From Verticillium longisporum (taxonomy: Eukaryota > Ascomycota > Sordariomycetes > Glomerellales > Plectosphaerellaceae), in assembly GCA_019188255.1 (NCBI GenBank), contig JAETXT010000002.1, forward strand, positions 4,650,001-4,714,000: a DNA stretch of 64,000 nt. Reading direction: 5' to 3'. Positions 11,601 to 24,115 of the stretch are shown one piece after another. The position numbers were made by a program, and so were the translations under genes. The notes below the pieces were generated by a model. It did no database searches. It was given only the letters and a program-made list of their open reading frames with translations, and was not told the DNA's origin. Each line of letters opens with the position of its first letter. Within the stretch, counting starts at the first letter, position 1.

Positions 11601-12850
11601 GAGGAGATCTTGGACACGGCTGGATGTGCCTCTGATATACGCTTGCCAAGACGTATCTCTGGGTAAGAGATTACCCCGACCGTCCCGTTGAGTAAAAGGT
11701 CGGTCAGGTCCAAGTCCTTGCTGTCGTCGAACCTTGGCGTGATCGTAAGCGCACATTCTGGCTTCGACATCCCTGGTCATGTTCTCGGCGATCTTTCGCT
11801 CCTCGATTGCACGTGCCTCGAGAATTCGCTGGTCCATCGATGATAGAAGGAATTTATGCACTTCAGGATACTGATTCGGGAACCAATTCGAGGACTCCAT
11901 CATGCTCGACCACAGTCGCGCCATGCGCGTAGACATTTCGGTGCCATAGTGCCACTGATCAACAGCAACCAGGTAGCCTCGGGTTCTGGTTTGTGGGACG
12001 AGGAAATTCTTGCTGTCCACTTTCATCGATAGAGCCACGTAACCTACCAAGGGAAGCCAGAAGTGGGTGAAGGCGCGCCAAGGCGCATGAGAAACATTCT
12101 CTAGGATGATGAATTTAGGTCGCTGGTCGTATATGAACTGCAGGATTGAGCCGAATGTCTTGACAGACTCGCCTTCCGTTTGGAAGGAATCGCGGACATC
12201 CTGCAGTGCCATGCGTACATCATGCGACTGACTTTGAGGTGTTACTGTACCAAAATCAAGGCCATTTCTGGTGTTCTTGGCTTCTTCGTATAGTCTGCTG
12301 AGGACCGAATGCTTGGCCAAGATGTCTCGTTTGTTGTTGAGCTTCGAAAAGTCCACACACGATGAGCCTGCCACGAGCAGGTCCGGTGCTGCCGGGATAG
12401 GAGCCAAAGAGCCATGAGCAGTGATTCTAATCGGAAGAATACTTAGTGACATGGCTTGTGGGCGGGGGACTTGGTGGCTTACGCGTCTTTTCTGCTCGGA
12501 TCAGACACCTGGATGACATCGCGGTAGATCTCGCCGGGCGGCTTCGAGTTTCTCTCGATGAAAGCCTGCTTGGACGCTTCGATCTCGACACTGAACTGAT
12601 GATCAAAGTCGAAGAGGTGGTTGTAGCCCATGGCCAGGGCCGCGTCTTGAAGCTCGCGGAGGGCCAGGATGGGGGCGTCGGTCCCAGAGCACATCGTGCC
12701 TACCGTGAACCGAACACCGCCATCCTTGGAGACGTCATCCAGCCCGAGTTCCAAGGCTCTTTTGAAGATCAAAGCCAGGGAGTCCCGAGGACGATCAACT
12801 CTAGCCCTAGTTTCCCCCAAAACGTCGAATTGCTGGGGTTTCTGAGCCAT
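5621..12850 (-). CDS. DNMT5: DNMT5-type cytosine methyltransferase-SNF2 ATPase (frame disrupted)
   Basis: Multidomain protein of about 2,390 aa, close to Cryptococcus Dnmt5, the ATP-dependent maintenance CG methyltransferase. Exon 1 is 12850-12483; a 56-bp intron (12482-12427) follows. The methyltransferase has motif I (TVGTMCSGTDAP), motif IV with catalytic Cys (AGSSC, about C146), ENV (about 232), QTRTRG (about 268) and a C-terminal DMAGNAMTTTVV. A Cys-rich zinc module lies at about 583-617. The SNF2 part has HDVGFGKT (Walker A), VVLDEFS (Walker B position), LSGTPP, an inserted RING finger (CSVCG...CGHLLCSGC) and a helicase C lobe (QARGRAIRFGQ). No N-terminal chromodomain is visible. Two breaks occur: a frameshift at 8836-8840 between IVCP and QIVDQW, and an in-frame TAG at 7268-7270, possibly hidden in an intron. 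It is either a young pseudogene or an intact gene with sequence errors. Confidence 0.85.
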
Positions 12851-14857
12851 AGTGGTGATGGTTGCAACGGTGGTGATGGTGGTTCCAGGGGAAAGAGTGA
12901 GGACAAAGGGTTAGCAACGTTACGAGAGAGTGAATGGCAATCAAGAAAGGGCTTCAAGCGATCTGTGCACTCTTTGTCGTTGTTTATCGGCTTCAGCGAC
13001 CGCCGTGAATCCCGACAATAAGGTTCTCCTGTGATGCCGGGATACCGGCCCCACTTTCGGTCACCCGGCCCCGGCTCGGCCCAGGTTCCCTGCTGCCTGG
13101 CACGGAGCAGCAGTTGCCTTGACACCCGCGGTGCACTGTTGCAATGAAAGATCTGGTGCCCAGCCGTAGCTGATGTTTTTCTGGAGTCGACTGTATCCCT
13201 GGTTGACTCCCCAAGTGTTCATGCTGTGTGTCAAGATGTTTGTTAGCCTTGGCGTCTGTTATTCCACTGCATAGTGACGGGCCATGCTCCGAAATACCCG
13301 CAGTATTGGTATCGTGCCATAGCTATCATTGGGACATCCTATCCATCTCAGATCGTATCTTGATTGTCTTTGAGCCTTCCATGCTTTCATGCTTTTCTAT
13401 CACTCACTTGCGATGTCCTGTTCAACAAACATTGTGTCCATGGCCCCCTGTGGACACAAGTTCTAGTGCCTTTCGAAACTAGAAAGGCACTCATAATATC
13501 TTGTCGGGGTCCCGCATGGCTTTATATATGGTAATTCATGCTCAGATCTCCGCCAATATCCGGAGCCGCGCAAAAGGCTTGACCTCGGATCAAGGGTTCT
13601 GAGGGTTATACATGCTCCAGGCTGGATGAACGTATCCGTTACACATCCCGAGTGTAAATCACCAACCTTTCTCCGAAGCTTGTTGCCCCGACCACGTTTT
13701 TCGTGCCAATCTGGCTCGTTGCGTTACCGACCAAGTTAGAGTGCTCGGCCTATTCCATCTATATCACTTACCGAACCCTCGAACCGTGATTCGAAGCTTA
13801 GTGTTCTCTACATGTATACCGTGTCGACTGGGTTGATGGCTACCAGGACGAGGATCGGTGATTTTCTAGGGAGCGTTGTCTCATTAATCCCCCTCAGCAG
13901 ACAAGACAGCTCATTTCAGAACTTAAGAGGGGTCAATACAGGTTGGCAGAGCATTATACCGGGGCCGTCAAGTGATCTTCCAGCAATTTGAAACAAGGAG
14001 CAAAAGGCTTAGCATAGATGATCAGATCACTGTCTAAAAATATTAGATCCTCTGGTTTGTCTTACGCCGGCAGCGTTGCTGGCCAGAATCCTCTTTAGAT
14101 GCTTCGGTGCTGGGGCTACTGCGCCAGAATGAGACCTCGGAGAAAATTGAACGAGACTCGCTGTCAAACAAGTTAGTCAAGTCATTCGACCATCGGGCGA
14201 GCCTTGCCTCTGCCAAGTGAGGGCGTCGTGTGTTTTTGATGTCACAGCAACGAGATTAACGAGAGCGTGTCACTGAAGACACCGACCGTATCTGCGTATC
14301 CACACCACCTCGCACGTGGGCAGCAACAGCAACGCAGCAGGATATGCCTTACAAGCTTCCAATCTCCGACTAAAATGACTGGATCCAGCTAATAGTGGTG
14401 AAGAAGCGGAAGGGCGTGTCTGACATGTCGGGCAGTGGAGAAGCGGGTGGGTTCCCATCACAAGGCAGACTGACAGGTTGGATGTGGTAGTAGGAGCAAA
14501 TAATCACGTGATTACGCGTCGCCTCACGGATCTCGCCCGAATTGTGCTAATTATAACCACCAGATGCAGGTTGCCATGTACGCTCGGTGATTTTAGAGAC
14601 GCCTCTTTTCAGTGTTGCGACGTCGAATTCGACTAGCAAGATTGGTCGATATCCACCCAGAGTCATCTGAATCGTGGCTGGGTGCCTCTGATTGGTAACA
14701 CAGACCAGCGCTCACAGATCTAGAACAGAGGTCTGAGACTGCTGAGTTGTATTAAGAGTCTACGGCTGCTCGGTATTGCCGTCTTACAGCTCTTCGATCC
14801 ACCAAGAAGGCAAGCACGACATCACCACCGAACCTCCCCAACCCCCCAGACACCAAA
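12851..14857. other. Intergenic region between DNMT5 and the 2H phosphoesterase gene
   Basis: About 2.0 kb between divergent genes, with no ORF resembling a known family on either strand. A TCACGTGATTAC element lies at 14504-14515, about 350 bp upstream of the next gene. The centre (about 13.2-14.5 kb) looks somewhat less GC-rich than the coding regions. I cannot identify a transposon remnant in it. Confidence 0.4.
14504..14515. promoter_or_regulatory. TCACGTGATTAC element (bHLH-type E-box core)
   Basis: Palindromic CACGTG core with identical flanks to a second copy at 27867-27878. CACGTG is the core site of fungal bHLH regulators such as Cbf1 and Pho4. It lies about 350 bp upstream of the 2H phosphoesterase start. 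Confidence 0.4.
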
Positions 14858-15978
14858 ATGGGCGCTCAATTGGAGTCAACCGACGCGAAGAACAAACTCG
14901 AGGACCTCTCGGGTATCACCATCTTGCCAGGCCAGAACCCTTATGAGGCCCTCATCAAGGCTTGTGAGGATGATCATGTAGATATATTCCCATACCCTCT
15001 TCGCGGAGCCCGTGGATGCTGCGAGACAAGACTCTGATCCGCTTCTCGCACGCAGGCCGAAATCCAATCTCTCTACTCGGCCCATAGGACAAAGAGAAAC
15101 CAACAGCAGAAGGAAAAGTTCCTTTCCAGCGAATACAAGGAGCTGGTCATTGACCCTTTCCTGCTGAGACTGGAACGTCCCGAGATCGAACCGGGCTTCC
15201 AAGACCCTCGGAACTGCCTCGTATTCTGGTCTCGTCCGCCTGACAACATTATTCGGTTGTCGGTCCAGATCCAGAACCTGCTGAAGAAGGTCGCTCCGAG
15301 TGAGTCACCTCGCCAAGCATCTCACTCTCCGCCATGTGTCAACCAGCCGACATGGAAGCGCTGACCAAGAGACTAGACATCTGGCTCATGCCGCAACACC
15401 GCATGCACATGACGGTCCTGGAGCTCGCTCACTCCAAGACACCCGAGCAGATTGCGTCCCTCGTCACGACGATGCGTTCCGCCATCCCTTACATGACAAG
15501 CTTCACCTACTCCCACCGTGCTCGCCTCGTGAAACCCATGATCTCATATGACCTCTCGGCCTTTGCCGTCTCTTTCCTCCCAGCCTCCGGCGAAAAGCGC
15601 CGCGCACAGATCGCCGCCCCGGCGGACCAGCGTGTGGACGAGGGCGATCAGTACGCCCACCACCACCTTCGCCGCGACGTCTCCAACCCGGCGCAGTCGA
15701 GAGGCGTCCGGGTCGAGTCCCGCTAACAGGCACCGGCGGCGCACATCACTCTGGGTCGATATCTCGGCGAAGAGGACCATCATACGCCGGAGCTGCGAAA
15801 GCGTTGGGTCGAGGCCATTGACGAGATCAATCAGTGGCTCGAGAATGAGGTCTGGGATGTCGAGAGCGGCGAGTGGTCGGGCGAGTGGTCGGTTGGTGAG
15901 GAGCGAGGTCTCGATGCTCGCTGTGGCAGGCTGTGGTATGGTGGTGGGAGAACCATCAACCTTGGCGAGGGCTTCTGA
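14858..15978 (+). CDS. 2H phosphoesterase-like protein, interrupted by an in-frame stop
   Basis: Exons 14858-14977, 15056-15299 and 15347-15978 encode about 330 residues resembling fungal proteins annotated as RNA ligase/cyclic nucleotide phosphodiesterase (2H superfamily). The two signature motifs are present: HMTV in PQHRMHMTVLEL and HITL in APAAHITLGRYL. These His residues would form the active site. Between them, in the same frame, is TAA at 15724-15726 within VESR-stop-QAPAAHITL. From memory, homologues have Tyr at this position, so TAC to TAA is the simplest change. A 51-nt intron starting at GTCTCC would also remove the stop, but it would delete sequence that looks conserved and leave the branch-like CTAAC next to the acceptor. 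The substrate is unknown. Confidence 0.68.
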
Positions 15979-16569
15979 TGGGACTGTTTCCAGACCGCGC
16001 CTATATTTATCGGAAACTGCATTAGACAATTGGATAGACAAATTACAGGGCTGCTCCATATGCTACCTGCGTGAGTGAGGACCTCGCAACACGACTGTTG
16101 GAAGTCTTGCGAGGGCTACATATCCCAGGCTTTGATCATGGTATGTCATCAAGCGCTGACGTGCCTCGTGGACCAACAGCCGGGGGCAAAATAAAGTCAT
16201 GAGACAGAATGTGTCATATTCGTGACTTGGCAACTCTGGCCGAGGAGGCACTCACTATGCTTGAGACTATGGATGATCCATGGGTGAACCAGGTACAGCA
16301 AATGGTAATTGTACAGCCTTCACAGGATCTCGTGAAGCACCCCCACTGCACTGAATCACCCATCTTGGACAGATTTCTTAACTTCCATGTAGTCGTCATC
16401 GTCATTTGCTCGGAATTGCAAGGGCTTTTATTTAAACCCTATGGGAGTGATGCATGGTTCTCTCCCCGACCGGGTAACCCTCTTCGCCAAAGCTCCAGCC
16501 CGAATGATCCGTTTGCCGTGCAGTGTAGGAAGGCAGCCATGAAATCGGTTGACCACAACCACAATGCAT
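15979..16569. other. Intergenic, convergent 3' regions
   Basis: About 590 bp between the converging 2H phosphoesterase and eL42 genes. Nothing recognisable apart from the expected 3' untranslated regions. Confidence 0.4.
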
Positions 16570-17394
<825 letters not shown>

Positions 17395-20300
17395 CTTGAC
17401 GGCTGTTGGGTGTCGATTGCCGGAATTGTCGTGATGATGAAGTGGTTAGGCGGGGATGGAAAACTCGAAGTTTTGGTCAAAATGGCTTGTGTGGACGGGC
17501 GGCTAGGGATGTGCACTAGTGACAACTGGGAAGCGTGGGCCCCAGCGTCTTGCACCGAAGCTGCTGCTTATCAGCGAAACGAGCTACTATCACCACGTGA
17601 TGTGAGGTACAGAAGCCCAGGTCTCTCGCGGCTTATGTCAGCCTCTTTCTGCATCCTGCCCTGTCCCCCAGGTCGAATTGGCCCCCACTTCAAGGTGATT
17701 TTGGCTCATGCGTGGGTTGCGGCTGTCAGCGGCGATGAATGTGGCTTGCATCGTTTGATTCAAATGCGGCTGACAGCCACATCTACGAGAACCAAGTTCT
17801 TCACTGCCTCAAATCTGTCTCCAGCGGCGTCAGCCAACTGCATCCGGCGATTTCGCTGTTCGTCTGCCGCGGTGTAACCCCAAAGCCAAGGAGGTTTGCT
17901 GTTCTGACAAGAATTTGCTGTGCATTGATTCTGTCGGAGGGAATGGGGTTCAGCTGAGGGCTTAATCTAAAGTTAGGTTGAGACCGTCGTGTCAGACGAG
18001 TGCTTGGGTGAATGCTGGAATTGCTGACTCTTCATGGACGGGATGGAATCTTCAATGCATCTTCGAGAGGCTAGCTTGCGTCATGTTCCTTTGTTGCCTC
18101 GAGCTCGCTCGTCTCATGCTCTGAGCTGACATTCAATGACTTGGCAGCATTCCCCCGGGTTTGCTTGGGTCAGAGGAACCAAAAATAGGACGGCCAGAAA
18201 CGTGCGAGTGCCGAAGAAGAACGTCCGCATGCAAATCCCAGACGGACGGACGAATACGTCGCCACTGTCAGACCAAGCGGCCAAAGCTTCGCCCGATGCC
18301 GGCGTTCGCCGGCGCGGGCTTCGAGGCGACGTGTGCCCTGAGTGAAACTCGACGCGCGCTCAGAAGCGAAACGGTCGTGGACGACGGCCACATGCGAATG
18401 GAATGTTTTCCTGTCGCTGACGTTCACGGCGGAGCCTTACATGCTAATTTTGAAGCGCCTGTGATTGACTGAGTGTCAACCAAACGCTCTTACGACCCCC
18501 ACGAGAGCATCGGGACGCCCCTAGCCTGAAATTGCTGATGTGCCGAGAGACCGAGCACAGAGAGAGCCTGGGAGAAAGAGAGAGAACACCGATGCTATTG
18601 AACTATCCTGACGGGCAAAGAGCCGCACCTGTACAAGGCTGGCTGCGTGGTGGCGGCGTGGGTATCTGCGAGTGGAATTGCGAGTGGTGCAGCAGAAAGG
18701 AAGGGAGGGAGGAGGGGGTCAAGGTGTCCCTTGCAAGCTAGCCCGCTCACCCTGGCGTCGCAATGCGAGCTATCGAAGCATCGACATGAGCAGGATATCA
18801 AATGCTGCTCAGGTTAATTGCGACCCGTTGATAGACCAAAGAGGAGTTGCTTGACACCGCGAGCGTCACCTCATTCACACAAACGATTGCTGGTAATTGG
18901 CATGAAACAGGCGAGGCCGCAACGGCAACTTGGCCTGGGCCAGTTTCACCTTCTGACATGCACGCACGCAAGCAGGATGGACGGCCAGGACACCAGACAA
19001 GGCAATGCCGCGCGACGATCTTCGGGCGGATCTTCATGTGTCGGATTGTTGGATCCCGGCCGATGAGTCGGTCGAGGAGACGGACAGACAGCCACAATTC
19101 AACTTTCTCGGACAGATATTGAGAGACTGTGGTAGGCCACCAGTCAAGGCCTTTTGCAGGAGTTTCTTTGGGCGTTTTGGTCGTTCACGGAGATAACGAC
19201 TACCGGTACACAGTCGACAGTCTGCACAGTGCTCCGGAATACGATGTGGTGGTGCATCTTCCCCCCTCCTTGGTCGTCCACTGGCAGGACGAGAATAGAG
19301 TAGCTCGCGTTCCCTTCCCCGAGTCCCTGTCCCGGGATGACGATATTTGGTTCACCCTGGGTATCTCACCTCTTGCCTCTCGGGGAGACCGTTGAAGAGA
19401 AGCATCAGTCGATCAGCAGCATCGGAGGCGGCACCTAACTATCCCGTTAAAGACGGCGCCGGCGACAGGGAAGGAGAGAAACGGCGCCACAAGCGGTAGC
19501 CTCACAACCCTTGATGATAATCCGGACAATCGCCCGCGGCTGGCGGCTGACGCTACGCATGAATCGCCGGATGACGGCATTCGCAATTGCAATACAAAAT
19601 ATCCACGACAGATGGGCATGGTGGCTGGCGGCATAACGGGTTATCGCCTGTCACCGGCTTGACCAAGCGGGCCCTGCCATGGAAGATAAAACACAGTCTT
19701 GGGGGGCAGTGTGTCGATCGGATTGAAGCTCTTCATTTCCGCGAACCCAGACGGCGGCGAGGGTTGGCGATTGGCCGGTAAAACCCCCCTCCCCAGGGAA
19801 ATGGCAAAAAGGGGACGCACAGGTCGAACCCCCCCCACTCTGTACCGTGTGCGCAATCAGACAAGGTACCTAGGTGAGGGTGAGCGACGAGCAGCAAGAA
19901 AGCAAAGCAGGAAACAGGCTGGTCAACGAGGCAGAGCAATGGTGGGGCACTCGTTACGGACAGACAGACGGCGTCAGCAGGAAGTACGTAGGTGCGTAGG
20001 GTTCGGCATATTTCCTCTCCAGCAATGGCATGACACCGAAAAACCTGTGTTGTACGGGCTCAAGCTGAAGAAGGGCCTGCGGCAAGCAGGTGCGTAGATA
20101 ATGGCCGAGGTAGGAACCTAGGTCGATAATACGACCTGACAGACGGTTCGGGGTGGCCGGGACCAACAAACGTTACTGATCTTCGGCTGGGGTGATTTTT
20201 TTTTTGCAGTGCGAAGGACGGACAAGGACTAGCGCGCACAGTGGGCTCGGTAAGATACTTGGGTACCTAGGTACTTGGGGGACCCGTGCACGTCGACGCT

Positions 20301-21816
20301 ACTGACGTGCCTCAATTCTAGGTGGTCGTATTGAGGAATGGAATCTTCAAGGCCATGCATCGGTCCGGATGCTTTTCGAGCCAGCTGTTTGTTATTGTGC
20401 GCACGACACGTTTCCCCCATTCATGTCGGAGTCAGAAGAATCGAGAAAGACTCGCTCAGCGGGCAGTCTCAGCTACGGATTCGGCGCAGGTCAATCAGTC
20501 AGTCAGACGGGCAAACAGGCAGTCGACCAGTCCACTCATCCTCACCCACTGGCTGGAAGGCGGGCGGGCGGGCATCCCCAGGCTGAATGATTGCAGTCAC
20601 CTGTGGTTGTCAGCAGCGCATCTCACAGCATTCAGCCCGGCCATTGAGTGCACTCGGTTCGCCCAGTCCTAGTCGCCCGCCTGCCCAGGGCTTTGTCGGA
20701 ATAGGATATCTGTCGCTGTGGTTGGCAAGCAGCGGTGGCCAAGAGATGAGGGTAACTACCTAGGTCGGCACCTGCCCTGCCTCTCCCTCAAAGGTACCTA
20801 GCTCGTTGGCGGACACTCTACCCTCACGAAGAACGAGGAAGGGATCTCGTCCCATGTCGCCATCCACTATCCGCTTTTGTGCGAAGACATGCCTTATCCG
20901 CCCCACTCCACCCCTAAGTCTGCTGTTCACAGCCAACCGATGTGTGATTTCTCACCCACAGGTGGGCTAGCGCCAGTGCCCCTTGCCCACCCCCCCCCTT
21001 TCCCCCTACCTCACTTCTCCTTTTCCCCTGGCACCCGGGCCTCTACCACTGGGCAGGGGCACAGGGTCCGCACATCTTAGCTGGGAGGTGGGCTGGCCTG
21101 GGCTGGCAGGCTCGCTCGCTCGGTGGGTAAATGGGTGCATTGATCGTTCCTTCCCACGCTACCGACGCCCATGCCCAAGAGCTTCAGAAAAGCGTAATAC
21201 GGGAGCCACTGTGTTAAAAATCACTGTGTCTTAGTCAGACCAACGTGCCTGCTCAGCACCGTGCGGCATTCGACTGGATACCCTGCTAAGCCTGTCTAAT
21301 TCGGGCCTGGGTAATAAGGGGCTGCCTCGCCTCGCCTCCTCCCATCTCGAGTCCCGAATCTCGCCCTTTCTTCTAGGTTTAGGAGTTTCCGCCTGTATTT
21401 TGTCCCACCCCCTTCAGCTCCCAGACCATCGCGCTGCTCGACGGTCAACGGGGTTCCGTATTGCCTCTTCCCTTTCACATTGCTTTTCACGTCCCTCGAC
21501 GCTTGACTGCTTTGACTGGCACGGTATTCTTCACGCCCATTCCGTCTTTTGGCTTCTGCAGCATTGCTTCTACGCTTTGCACCACATTCGTTTATCTGCC
21601 ACCACCGCGACAACGACGAGGAGATTTCACCAGTCAACAGAGCAGAACTCGTTTCTCCCTCTCGAACTCACTCCTCTACTCCCCTTCCCCCTCGCATCCA
21701 GTCTCACAAGGCAACTTGCGAATCAACAATCTGAACGAACCAGCAAAGATCGAGGACACGCAAACACGACGTCGATGCTCGAATAATCACTCGCTTGAAA
21801 TCCTCCCCCCTTCGTA
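17395..21816. other. Long divergent intergenic region
   Basis: About 4.4 kb between eL42 and the DUF3405 gene. No ORF resembles a known family. A CACGTG site is at 17594-17599, about 200 bp upstream of eL42. Copies of a palindromic GGTACCTAGGT-type motif occur at 19865-19875, 20262-20276 and 20803-20812. The last about 420 bp (21400-21816) is pyrimidine-rich, as expected for a promoter and 5' leader of the DUF3405 gene. Confidence 0.4.
20262..20276. repeat. Palindromic GGTACCTAGGTAC motif
   Basis: A KpnI/AvrII-like palindromic string (GGTACCTAGGTACTT) that recurs with variation in several intergenic regions here, notably 39648-39661 and 48083-48168. Confidence 0.45.
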
Positions 21817-24115
21817 ATGGAGCGAGTCTCATCCTTCCTCAGCAATCGTTCGTCCAGATCCAACTCTGCCACATCCAACACCATCCTCCACGAGAAGTCC
21901 GAACTCCCACCACCTTCCCAACACAAGAAGACCAAACTCCGAATGCGCGCGTTACTCGGACACTGCCTTTACAGGCGGGTTACGCTATGGAGCGTCCTCA
22001 TCCTGGTCATCATGTCCATGGTCCTGCTGAAGACAGCCGTCCACACCAAGAACGGCAGGGTTGTAGGCGGTGACGGGTTCCTCAGCGGCAACAGCCCTGA
22101 GGAGCAGAACACCAACCACCCCGTCTGGATTGGCTACAAGCAGTAAGTTGTTCGGGCTGCCCTTTTTCTGCCTCAGGGCAGCGGTGTCGGCAAACACAAT
22201 AGTCCGAAGCTGACCTCATCTCCAGTCTCAATGGCTACTTCAACGGCCTCAAGTCGCTCGTTCCCATGTCCAACCACACGGCGGAGTGGCCCAACCCCAA
22301 CTACAAGGAACCCATCACGGAGGTCACACTGACCCACGAGACGGCGCCTCTTCCCAAGCCGTACAGGCCCCAGCCTGATTACGAGTCGGCCGCGTACCTC
22401 GCTGCTCACCCTCGCGTCAACGAGTGCTTCTTGGACGAGAAGAAGACGCCTGTCCCCGACACCTGGGCTTTCCAGGGTCTGCCTCAGTCAATGCCCGACC
22501 CGGCTCTCGGCGACTACAACATCCTCGGTATCCGCAATGATATCTGCTTCGACCGCTTCGGTCGCTATGGCCCCTATGGTCTCGGTTACAGCGCCCAGGA
22601 GGGCGGCACCGGCGAGGGCTTGGACACCGAACGCTCCGGCTCGGAAGTTGTCTGGTCGAAGACTGGTAAGATCGACTACACCAACGTTGACTGGGGTGAT
22701 GCTCAGGAGCGCTGTGTCGCCCGCAACCAGCACCGTTTCGTCAATGAGACGGACGAGGTCCGGGACCCGACCCTCGGGCCTGCGAAGGGCATTCAGAAGC
22801 TTGAGCGAACTGCTGTCCTCGTCCGTACCTATGTTGGTTTCCGTTGGACTCAGCACGTCATCCTCAACTTCCGCGCCATGATTGCTGAGCTTGCTCTCAA
22901 GTCGGGCGGCGAGTACACCCTTCACTTCCTCCTTCACGTGAAGAACCTGGATGCTCCCATCTGGTCGGATCCTTCCGTTGTCCAGGACATCCTTGACGCC
23001 AACGTGCCAGCGGAGTTCCACACCATTTGCACCCTCTGGTCTGAGGCTCAGATGCGTCTCTACTATCCTGGCACCTTTTCCGAGCCCTTCGAAAACCCCT
23101 CGAACCGCGACATTCACGGCGTCTACCGTTCTGCGCACATGCCAATGCAGATTTTCGCCCTGCAGCACCCTGAGTACGCTCACTTCTGGAACTGGGAGCT
23201 CGACATGCGTTACACTGGCTCCTACTATGAGCTGTTTGACCGTGCCGGCAGCTGGGCCAAGAAGCAGTCCCGTCAGCTCTTGTGGGAGCGCTCGGCCAAG
23301 TACTACATCCCCGTTCTCCACGGCTCCTGGGAAGACTTTTCTCGCCGCGTTGAGCAGGAGTCGATCGCCTCTGGCCGCAAGCCCGTCATGGGTCCGGTTG
23401 AGTTTGCCGGCCGCCAGACTATCTTTGGTGAGACTGGTGTTGGCCGTCGCGCCAGCATGATGCCCGCCAACTGCGATGACACAAAGCATGCCCCCGAAGA
23501 GTGCGGTGTCGGTGAGGAGGCCGACATTATCACTCTCAACCCCCTCTTCGACACCGAGGACTCTGGCTGGGTCTTCTCCAAGGATGTAACGGGCTACAAC
23601 ACGCGCCTTCAGATCCCTCCCCGCCGATGCGCTATCGTCACCGCTTCCCGCCTTTCACGCCGCCTTATCCTCGCTATGCACGAGGAGACGTGGCGTCACC
23701 ACCACAGCATGTTCTCCGAAATGTTCCCCCCGACTGTTGCTCTGCACCACGGTTTCAAGGCTGCGTACGCCCCCACCCTGTCTACCTCGACCGTGGATGG
23801 CAGTACGAACAGATTGAGGCTGCCTTCAACGGCGGCCGCGATGGCACGTCAGGTGGCCCTGGCAGCCCCTTCGATATTGAGAACGAGCACAACCACAAGG
23901 GCACTAGCTGGTACTTCAACTCAGAGTTTGCCGGACTCACATGGCGCCGCTGGCTCGGCTACGCCCAGATGGATGGGCGAACCAATCGCGCTGGTGAGGG
24001 AACGATGCGTGGTGGTCTCCAAGAGGAGTCCTCAGCGATGAGTTCCGGCCGCATGTGCTTGCGCAGCATGCTGGTGCATCCCATCAAGTTCGAGAACCCA
24101 GACGAGCGCTCATAG
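21817..24115 (+). CDS. DUF3405 type II membrane protein (one-base frameshift)
   Basis: Exon 1 is 21817-22142, an 83-bp intron follows, and exon 2 is 22226-24115. With the frame corrected the product is about 738 aa. A cytosolic Ser/Lys-rich N-terminus is followed by one membrane segment (about 55-72, LWSVLILVIMSMVLLKTAV), giving a type II topology as in Golgi glycosyltransferase-like proteins. The lumenal part matches the fungal DUF3405 family in my recognition: FDRFGRYGPYG, FWNWELDMRYTGSYY, HHGFKAAYAP, VYLDRGWQYE, and a C-terminal SGRMCLRSMLVHP. Its biochemical function is not established; a role in protein or cell-wall glycosylation is inference. The frame changes at the C run 23770-23774: one extra C would give AYAPHPVYLDRGW. 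Confidence 0.8.

Noticed and set aside
13200..14500. Possible decayed transposon in the less GC-rich stretch
   Set aside because: No terminal repeats, transposase or reverse transcriptase motifs can be read in any frame.
22488..23489. 333-codon open frame on the minus strand
   Set aside because: It is antisense to the DUF3405 gene and has no recognisable domain.
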